Shown here piece after piece: positions 1-5,114 of a stretch of DNA of 6,736 bases. Numbering within the stretch: the first letter of the stretch is position 1; each line of letters starts with the position of its first letter. The notes below the pieces were generated by a model, which ran no database searches, had not been told where the DNA came from, and saw only the letters and a program-made list of their open reading frames with translations. The position numbers and the translations under genes are program-made. The stretch is from Bordetella parapertussis (GTDB lineage: Bacteria; Pseudomonadota; Gammaproteobacteria; Burkholderiales; Burkholderiaceae_C), in the NCBI GenBank assembly GCA_945890735.1, contig CAMDCZ010000068.1, forward strand, positions 1 through 6,736, given 5' to 3'.

Positions 1-354
1 TACAACTTTGGCTTGGCTAAAGTGATTTGGGGCACAGCCACGGAGGATGTGCCTGGGACACAAGCCAAATTGGTCATGAACGCCTGGGGTGTCAAAGTGC
101 CTGTTAACCAACAAATTGACTTTGGCTATCTCTCCACCAAAACCAACCATACCCGCGGTTCGATCACTGCGATTGGAAGCTTGCCAGGAAGCCAATTCAG
201 TTTGTCTGGTTACAAAATGTTGGCGACCTACAGTTTGAGCAAGCGAACCAAGTTGTATTGGACCAAAGGCTTCCAAAAGCTCGATGGTGGGACAGCGGCA
301 GGCAATGAATTCAGCACCACAAGGACAGGTTTGGGCGTCAACCACAGTTTTTGA
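1..354 (+). CDS. Gram-negative outer-membrane porin, C-terminal part (5' end outside window)
   Basis: This is the last 117 codons of a general-diffusion porin of the betaproteobacterial OmpC-like (Porin_4) type, a beta-barrel that forms trimeric channels in the outer membrane. The frame is open from base 1 (Tyr-Asn-Phe-Gly...), so the gene begins upstream and the TTG at 13 is not its start. The visible part alternates polar and hydrophobic/aromatic residues as in beta-strands (for example VNQQIDFGYLS, YKMLATYSLS, TKLYWTKGFQ), separated by Gly/Asn/Thr-rich turns. It ends in Gly-Val-Asn-His-Ser-Phe. A terminal Phe is the usual recognition signal for the BAM assembly machinery, and endings close to GxxHxF are typical of Burkholderiales porins. 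A strong terminator about 55 bases after the stop closes the transcript. Family assignment is firm; substrate preference cannot be told from this fragment. Confidence 0.9.
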   Translation, partial: YNFGLAKVIWGTATEDVPGTQAKLVMNAWGVKVPVNQQIDFGYLSTKTNHTRGSITAIGSLPGSQFSLSGYKMLATYSLSKRTKLYWTKGFQKLDGGTAAGNEFSTTRTGLGVNHSF

Positions 355-357
355 TCC

Positions 358-379
358 ACTGAATACATTCAAATTCAGT
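358..379. repeat. Perfect 7-bp inverted repeat in the porin-pyrC spacer
   Basis: ACTGAAT (358-364) and ATTCAGT (373-379) are exact reverse complements separated by 8 bases. A smaller nested palindrome, GAAT-AC-ATTC, sits at 361-370. The element starts three bases after the porin stop. No T-run follows, so it is not a terminator by itself. It could be an mRNA 3'-end stem of the porin message or a protein-binding operator ahead of pyrC; the sequence alone does not decide. Confidence 0.45.
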
Positions 380-407
380 CAGCGCATCCGTTGATTGAAA
401 GCCAAAT

Positions 408-440
408 AACCCCCCACGGCTTCACCGCCTGGGGGTTTTT
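408..440 (+). terminator. Rho-independent terminator after the porin gene
   Basis: CCCCC (411-415) and A416 pair with T430 and GGGGG (431-435). After a one-base bulge (C417), GGC (418-420) pairs with GCC (427-429), leaving a 6-base loop (TTCACC). Five T residues follow at 436-440, and A residues sit on the 5' side at 408-409. This is a classical GC stem plus U-tract. It ends only 20 bases before the ATG of pyrC, so pyrC must be transcribed by readthrough or from a promoter in or before the hairpin. I found no convincing -10/-35 pair in this spacer. Confidence 0.85.
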
Positions 441-460
441 CATTGCGCGACAATCTCCGC

Positions 461-1492
461 ATGACTGCTCAAATCACCCTGACCCGCCCCGACGATTGGC
501 ATGTGCACCTGCGCGATGGCGAGGCTTTACATAACGTTGTACCCCACACTTCAGCCCAATTTGCACGGGCCATTGTCATGCCCAACCTCAAACCGCCGAT
601 CACCACAGCGGCGCAGGCGCTGGCATACAAGCAACGCATCTTGGCGGCAGTGCCCCAAGGCCAGGCTTTCGAGCCCTTGATGACGCTCTACCTCACCGAT
701 CAATTGCCGGCCGATGAAATCGTGCGTGCCCACGAAGCCGGTGTGGTCGCGGTCAAGCTCTACCCCGCTGGCGCGACCACCAACAGCAGCGCAGGTGTCA
801 CTGACATTCGCCATACCCATGCCAGCTTAGAGGCCATGCAACGCCTTGGCATGCCTTTGCTGGTGCATGGCGAGGTCACGGAGCCAGAGGTGGATGTGTT
901 TGACCGCGAAGCGGTGTTCATAGACCGACACTTGGTGCCACTGCGCCGCGATTTCCCCGAGCTCAAGATCGTGCTCGAACACATCACCACCCGAGAGGCC
1001 GCGCAATACGTGGCACAAGCGGGCCAGCACACTGCAGCCACCTTGACAGCGCACCATTTGCTTTACAACCGCAACGCTTTGTTCATGGGTGGCTTGCGTC
1101 CGCATTACTACTGCCTGCCTGTCTTGAAGCGCGAAGTCCATCGCCAAGCCTTGCTGCAAGCAGCGGCATCGGGCAGCGACCGTTTCTTTTTGGGCACTGA
1201 CAGCGCACCCCACGCCGCGCCGCTCAAAGAGCACGCCAGCGGTTGTGCGGGTTGCTACACCGCTTTGTCTGCGATGGAGTTGTATGCCGAGGCTTTTGAC
1301 AGCATGGGCGCTTTGGACAAACTCGAGGCTTTTGCCAGTTTTCACGGCCCTGACTTTTATGGCCTGCCGCGCAACACAACGCAGATCACCTTGCATCGCC
1401 AAAGCTGGACCTTGCCCGAGCAGTTGCCTTACGGTGAAACCAGCTTGAAGCCCCTGCGAGGCGGTGAGTCACTGGCCTGGCGCATGGCCTGA
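461..1492 (+). CDS. pyrC: Dihydroorotase (class II, PyrC type)
   Basis: It catalyses the reversible cyclisation of N-carbamoyl-L-aspartate to L-dihydroorotate, the third step of de novo UMP synthesis, in the cytoplasm. The 343-residue product is close to the E. coli PyrC length. The binuclear zinc site is complete: His14 and His16 in DWHVHLRDG, Lys99 (the carboxylated lysine) in VVAVKLYPAG, His136 in LLVHGE, His174 in VLEHIT, and Asp247 in FLGTDSAPH. The PNLKPP motif (41-46) and the substrate-loop region near TTNSSAG (106-112) are also present. ATG at 461 is chosen because its N-terminus (MTAQ..., about ten residues before DDWH) resembles the E. coli protein. No Shine-Dalgarno sequence precedes it, and a TTG at 443 in the same frame is the alternative. 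A DUF3025 gene follows immediately in the same frame, suggesting one transcript. Confidence 0.96.
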   Translation: MTAQITLTRPDDWHVHLRDGEALHNVVPHTSAQFARAIVMPNLKPPITTAAQALAYKQRILAAVPQGQAFEPLMTLYLTDQLPADEIVRAHEAGVVAVKLYPAGATTNSSAGVTDIRHTHASLEAMQRLGMPLLVHGEVTEPEVDVFDREAVFIDRHLVPLRRDFPELKIVLEHITTREAAQYVAQAGQHTAATLTAHHLLYNRNALFMGGLRPHYYCLPVLKREVHRQALLQAAASGSDRFFLGTDSAPHAAPLKEHASGCAGCYTALSAMELYAEAFDSMGALDKLEAFASFHGPDFYGLPRNTTQITLHRQSWTLPEQLPYGETSLKPLRGGESLAWRMA

Positions 1493-1494
1493 GG
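1491..1494 (+). promoter_or_regulatory. Ribosome binding site deciding the DUF3025 start
   Basis: GAGG at 1491-1494 overlaps the pyrC stop codon (TGA 1490-1492) and lies 7 bases before the TTG at 1502. The other in-frame candidate, TTG at 1496, would be only 1 base away, which is too close. The site therefore favours 1502 and places initiation where ribosomes terminate on pyrC. Confidence 0.5.
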
Positions 1495-1501
1495 CTTGCG
1501 G

Positions 1502-2245
1502 TTGTTACGCGTTGATTGGAAGCAGGCTTGGTTTGCACCCTGGGCAGCCCATGGCGAAGGTGTTGTGCAGCGGTGGCATGCGTCGGGTGATTTGCCGCAA
1601 GCCTTGAACAGCTTTGTTCACCCCAACGCTTTGAGATTTGTGGCCCAAGACGCCTTGTCACCTGGCGCGGCATACGAAGCCTTCATCGACGAGCAACAGC
1701 GCATACCCACCCGCAACAACGCCCACGATTTCTTCAACGGTTTGTGTTGGCTGCGCTTTCCGAAAACCAAACGCCGCTTGAACCGACTGCAAGCACAGGC
1801 GATTCAAGCCCATGGCATCCAAGCCCAGCGTGGTGCGTTGCGCGACGCGATCACCTTGATGGACGAAAACGCCGTGCTGCTTTGCGCACCCGAACTGGTT
1901 TGGCAAACATTGCAGGCCAAAGACTGGCAAAGCCTGTTTGGTCAACACCGCGAGGTTTGGCAACACGTGCATGTCAATGTCTTTGGACACGCTTTGTTGG
2001 AAAAACTCTTGACACCTTACAAAGGCATCACCGGTCATGTGTTGTGCTTGCCCATGCCTGAGAGCCTGATCACGCAAGCGCAGGCAAGCGATGACGCGTT
2101 GGACGACTGGTTGAGCAGCCACACCACGGCTGAATGGTTGCAGACCAAACCGTTCACGCCGTTGCCCATCTTGGGTGTGCCTGGTTGGTGGACAGGCAAT
2201 GAAAACCCTGATTTCTATGCGGACAAAAAAGTCTTCAGGGATTGA
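1502..2245 (+). CDS. DUF3025 family protein, function unknown
   Basis: I recognise this as a DUF3025 protein; no biochemical role is known to me. With the TTG start it has 247 residues, a normal size for the family. Three conserved blocks are visible, in 1502-based numbering: IPTRNNAHDFFNGLCWLRFP at about 68-87, a RGALRDAITLMDENAV block at about 110-125, and the C-terminal PLPILGVPGWW...NPDFY...VFR block at about 220-246. There is no signal peptide or membrane segment, so it is probably cytoplasmic. The upstream in-frame codon is the pyrC stop, so the start must lie after 1492, and only TTG codons (1496, 1502) occur there before the conserved region; 1502 has the better ribosome site. It follows pyrC by 9 bases and is probably translated from the same mRNA. 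A non-ATG start suggests modest expression. Confidence 0.85.
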   Translation: MLRVDWKQAWFAPWAAHGEGVVQRWHASGDLPQALNSFVHPNALRFVAQDALSPGAAYEAFIDEQQRIPTRNNAHDFFNGLCWLRFPKTKRRLNRLQAQAIQAHGIQAQRGALRDAITLMDENAVLLCAPELVWQTLQAKDWQSLFGQHREVWQHVHVNVFGHALLEKLLTPYKGITGHVLCLPMPESLITQAQASDDALDDWLSSHTTAEWLQTKPFTPLPILGVPGWWTGNENPDFYADKKVFRD

Positions 2246-2269
2246 AAACCCATGTCCAAGCCCTAACAT
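2242..2269 (+). promoter_or_regulatory. Possible sigma-70 promoter for htpX
   Basis: TTGAAA (2242-2247, five of six matches to the -35 consensus) is followed after 16 bases by TAACAT (2264-2269, four of six matches to the -10 consensus). A transcript would start near 2276, about 36 bases before the htpX ATG. The -35 overlaps the stop codon of the DUF3025 gene. No terminator separates the two genes, so htpX may also receive readthrough from pyrC. This is a match by eye only. Confidence 0.35.
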
Positions 2270-2311
2270 TCCCCACATCCGAACCACAACAGGGTCGGTT
2301 CAAAGGAACAC

Positions 2312-3184
2312 ATGAAGCGTATTTTTCTGTTGATCGTGACCAATTTGGCTGTGATGCTGGTGCTGGGGGTGGTCGCCAGCTTGCTCGGCGTCAACCGATT
2401 CCTCACATCCAATGGCTTGAACCTCGGCGCTTTGCTGGGCTTTGCCATGGTGATGGGCTTTGGTGGCGCTTTCATCTCCTTGTTGATGAGCAAGTGGATG
2501 GCCAAGATGTCCACCGGCGCGCAGGTCATCGTGCAACCGCAAAACGCGGATGAGGCTTGGATTGTGGACACGGTTCGCCGCTTGTCTCAGCGCGCAGGCC
2601 TGGAGATGCCCGAGGTCGCCATTTACCATGGTGAACCCAACGCATTTGCCACCGGCGCATTCAAGAACTCCGCCTTGGTCGCGGTGTCGACGGGTTTGTT
2701 GCAAGGCATGACCCGCGAAGAAGTCGAAGCCGTGTTGGCCCACGAGGTCGCACACATCGCCAACGGCGACATGGTGACCCTGACCTTGGTGCAAGGCGTG
2801 CTCAACACCTTTGTGGTTTTCTTGAGCCGTGTGGTGGGTTATGCGGTTGACAGCTTTTTGCGCAAAAACGATGAAGAAAACACAGGCCCCGGCATGGGTT
2901 ACTACATCACCAGCATCGTGCTGGACATCGTCTTGGGCATTGCCGCGAGCATCGTCGTGGCCTGGTTCAGTCGCCAACGTGAATTCAGAGCTGACGCAGG
3001 TGCCGCAGCCTTGATGGGGCGCAAACAACCCATGATCAACGCCTTGGCACGCTTGCAAAACATGCAGTCCGAAGGATTGCCCCCGAGCTTGCAAGCCATG
3101 GGCATCAGCGGCGGCTTGGGCAAGATGTTCTCTTCACATCCGCCCCTGGAAGAGCGGATTGCCGCGCTGCAATCTGCATCCTGA
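2312..3184 (+). CDS. htpX: HtpX, membrane-bound zinc metalloprotease (M48 family)
   Basis: HtpX is an inner-membrane protease that cleaves misfolded or damaged membrane proteins, working alongside FtsH in envelope stress responses. The 290-residue product matches the usual HtpX length. It begins with two hydrophobic segments (about 4-26 and 38-60), then a cytoplasmic catalytic part with HEVAH at 144-148 (His144 and His148 as zinc ligands, Glu145 as catalytic base). Two more hydrophobic segments (about 155-175 and 198-219) follow, then REFRAD (223-228), whose Glu224 is the third zinc ligand. The C-terminal FSSHPPLEERIAAL is the typical family ending. The ATG is preceded by AAGGA at 2303-2307. 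An intrinsic terminator starts 14 bases after the stop, inside the convergent neighbour. All key residues are present, so the protein should be active. Confidence 0.97.
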   Translation: MKRIFLLIVTNLAVMLVLGVVASLLGVNRFLTSNGLNLGALLGFAMVMGFGGAFISLLMSKWMAKMSTGAQVIVQPQNADEAWIVDTVRRLSQRAGLEMPEVAIYHGEPNAFATGAFKNSALVAVSTGLLQGMTREEVEAVLAHEVAHIANGDMVTLTLVQGVLNTFVVFLSRVVGYAVDSFLRKNDEENTGPGMGYYITSIVLDIVLGIAASIVVAWFSRQREFRADAGAAALMGRKQPMINALARLQNMQSEGLPPSLQAMGISGGLGKMFSSHPPLEERIAALQSAS

Positions 3185-3194
3185 AAAACCAGTG

Positions 3195-5114
3195 TCACAA
3201 ACGTGATTCGCCCAAGGCCTGGGCGATCGCGTTTTTCTTGACCCGTGGTTTTGGGCAAGCGCCTTTGGGTAAGTCAAACCACAGGCGCACATCCTCTTCC
3301 AAGCCCACGCCGTGCATGTAGTTGTAAATCGCCTTTTTCAAACCCTGCCCAAGCAAGCCATGGTCGGTGCCTGTCGGGTCGATGAAGTCCACATCGTTTT
3401 GCGCAAAACCACCCTCTGGCAAAGGCAGCAGGCGCACACCATAGGCTTTGGGGTCCAAGCCCACTGGTGAATGCACTGTGCAGGCAAAACGGTGAAAGAA
3501 CCCACTTTGGATGCAACCGTTTTCAAACAGTTGGCGCACATATTCCAGCGAGTCGACCGTGTCATGCACGGTTTGCGTGGGAAAGCCATACATCAGGTAG
3601 GCGTGAACCAGCACACCCGCGTTCGAAAACGCCTTGGTCACCCGCGCCACCTGTGACACCGACACGCCTTTTTGCATCAGGTCGAGCAAGCGGTCCGAGG
3701 CGACTTCCAATCCGCCTGATACCGCGATACAGCCACTCTCAGCCAACAGCTCACAGAGCTCGGGTGTGAAGGTTTTCTCAAAGCGGATATTGCCCCACCA
3801 AGTGATTTGCAGTTGACGGCGCAGTATCTCCTCGGCCATGGCCTTGAGCGACTTCGGTGGCGCGGCTTCGTCCACCAAATGAAAGCCTGTTTGCCCCGTC
3901 TCTGCCACGATGCGCTCGATGCGGTCGACCAAGGTGGTGGCAGACGCCGCGTCAAAGCGCGAGATGTAGTCCAGCGACACATCACAAAAGCTGCACTTTT
4001 TCCAATAGCAACCATGTGCCACCGTGACCTTGTTCCAGCGGCCATCACTCCACAAACGGTGCATCGGGTTGAGCATGTCCAGCAGTGACAAGTAACGGTG
4101 CAAAGGCAAGCCGTCCCAGGTGGGCGTACCGACATCGTCAAAGGGCACATCCGGTTCAGCCCAGTTGATGAACCTCACCGCGCCATCAACGCGCACAAAG
4201 CTTCGCACCAGGCGCTGTAAGGAGCGTTTGCCTTGCAAGTGCTCCATCAGCGCCAACAAGGGGCGTTCGCCCGCATCGAGCGTGACCGTGTCGACAAAAT
4301 CAAACAAACGCGGTTCGCGCAAACTGCGCAATTCGGTGTTGGCATAGCCGCCACCCAAGGCAATGTGCACCGTGGGGTGATGGGCTTTGATGGTTTGCGC
4401 AATGCGAAGCGCGGCATACATGGCACCTGGAAATGGCACCGAGAGCAAGACCAGCGTGGGCTGGTGCTCGGCCATGGCCTGCAAAGTCAGTTGTTGTAAC
4501 CAATCGTCGAGCAAAGTCGGCGGCCCTGCCAGGGCTTGGGCCAAAGGGTCAAAACTGGCTTGGCTGCTGGCCAAGGATTCGCCATAGCGCACAAACTCAA
4601 AGCGCGGATCGACCGCATCGCGCACCACATCAGCGATGTCGTTCAAATACAGCGTGGCCAAATGCCTGGCGCGGTCTTGTTGACCCAGCGCACCAAAGGC
4701 CCAGGCCAGCGGGTCGTCGCTGTCGTCCTCGAACACATCGAGGGCGGCAAAGCGTGGCCCTTCTGGCAAAAAACCACGGCCTGCAATGCGGTGGCAAAGC
4801 GTGCTGTCCGTGCCTTGCAAAAAAGCAATGGTCGGCGCGATGCTTTGGGCATAGCGCGGGAAATGGTCCAAAAACGCATTGACACAAGCGCTGCGGCTCT
4901 CCAGTGGCAGTCGCCATGCCTGTTCACGCACCTCGGCCAAACCTGCTGGGGTGAGCAACTTCAGCACCAAGGCCAGCGCCAAATCCACTTGGCCTGCGGG
5001 CACGCCTTGGCTGCGCAAGAAGCCTGTGAGGTAAGCGGTGGAAGGATAGGGCGTGTTGAGTTGCGTCATCGGCGGGATGACGCTCAGTACCTGCGGCACT
5101 GCCAGGGTGTTCAT
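3195..5114 (-). CDS. Radical SAM protein with N-terminal B12-binding-like domain, substrate unknown
   Basis: This 639-residue protein has the layout of cobalamin-type radical SAM enzymes. An N-terminal region (from about 20) shows PYPSTAYLTGFLRSQG and, after a long helical insertion, the Rossmann-like stretch LVLLSVPFPG...IALGGGYANTE (about 220-260). The radical SAM core follows from about 365. Cys369, Cys374 and Cys377 in GCYWKKCSFCD would bind the 4Fe-4S cluster that cleaves S-adenosylmethionine; their spacing is CX4CX2C, not the common CX3CX2C. Core motifs include ITWWGNIRFE (437-446), SGGLEVASDRLL (466-477) and LMYGFPTQT (507-515). The DxHxxG cobalamin-ligand motif is not visible. ATG at 5114 is chosen because it overlaps the stop of the upstream dehydrogenase as ATGA and has a good ribosome site; TTG at 5153 would lie deep inside that gene. 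The two are very likely co-translated. I cannot name a substrate. Confidence 0.9.
   Translation of the reverse strand: MNTLAVPQVLSVIPPMTQLNTPYPSTAYLTGFLRSQGVPAGQVDLALALVLKLLTPAGLAEVREQAWRLPLESRSACVNAFLDHFPRYAQSIAPTIAFLQGTDSTLCHRIAGRGFLPEGPRFAALDVFEDDSDDPLAWAFGALGQQDRARHLATLYLNDIADVVRDAVDPRFEFVRYGESLASSQASFDPLAQALAGPPTLLDDWLQQLTLQAMAEHQPTLVLLSVPFPGAMYAALRIAQTIKAHHPTVHIALGGGYANTELRSLREPRLFDFVDTVTLDAGERPLLALMEHLQGKRSLQRLVRSFVRVDGAVRFINWAEPDVPFDDVGTPTWDGLPLHRYLSLLDMLNPMHRLWSDGRWNKVTVAHGCYWKKCSFCDVSLDYISRFDAASATTLVDRIERIVAETGQTGFHLVDEAAPPKSLKAMAEEILRRQLQITWWGNIRFEKTFTPELCELLAESGCIAVSGGLEVASDRLLDLMQKGVSVSQVARVTKAFSNAGVLVHAYLMYGFPTQTVHDTVDSLEYVRQLFENGCIQSGFFHRFACTVHSPVGLDPKAYGVRLLPLPEGGFAQNDVDFIDPTGTDHGLLGQGLKKAIYNYMHGVGLEEDVRLWFDLPKGACPKPRVKKNAIAQALGESRL
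3199..3236 (+). terminator. Strong intrinsic terminator for htpX inside the 3' end of the convergent gene
   Basis: On the plus strand, AAACGTGAT (3199-3207), bulged T3208 and CGCCCA (3209-3214) pair with TGGGCG (3220-3225) and ATCGCGTTT (3226-3234). The stem has 15 pairs, including one T-G wobble and one bulged base, with a 5-base loop (AGGCC). The T-run 3232-3236 forms the U-tract; its first three bases pair with the 5' A residues. The whole element lies within the last 14 codons of the minus-strand radical SAM gene. In the minus direction only three T residues follow the stem directly, so termination that way is probably weaker. Confidence 0.8.

Noticed and set aside
2074..2090. Short direct repeat GCAAGCG...GCAAGCG
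   Set aside because: Only two 7-base copies within coding sequence (Ala/Gln codons); too short to mean anything.
2242..2278. Heat-shock (sigma-32) promoter for htpX, from TTGAAA and CCCCACAT
   Set aside because: The two boxes are 23 bases apart, well beyond the usual 13-17, so only the sigma-70-like reading was kept, at low confidence.
1658..2287. A 209-codon minus-strand frame opposite the DUF3025 gene, and a 191-codon one at 827-1402 opposite pyrC
   Set aside because: They are antisense shadows; the conserved motifs are all on the plus strand.
2300..3094. A 264-codon open frame on the minus strand opposite htpX
   Set aside because: Its product is His/Gln-rich with no recognisable domain, and it lies wholly antisense to an unmistakable htpX. 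It is a by-product of GC-rich codon use.
3223..3230. GCGATCGC octamer, identical to the cyanobacterial HIP1 repeat
   Set aside because: It occurs as part of the htpX terminator stem in a betaproteobacterial context and is not repeated in the window that I can see; a coincidence.
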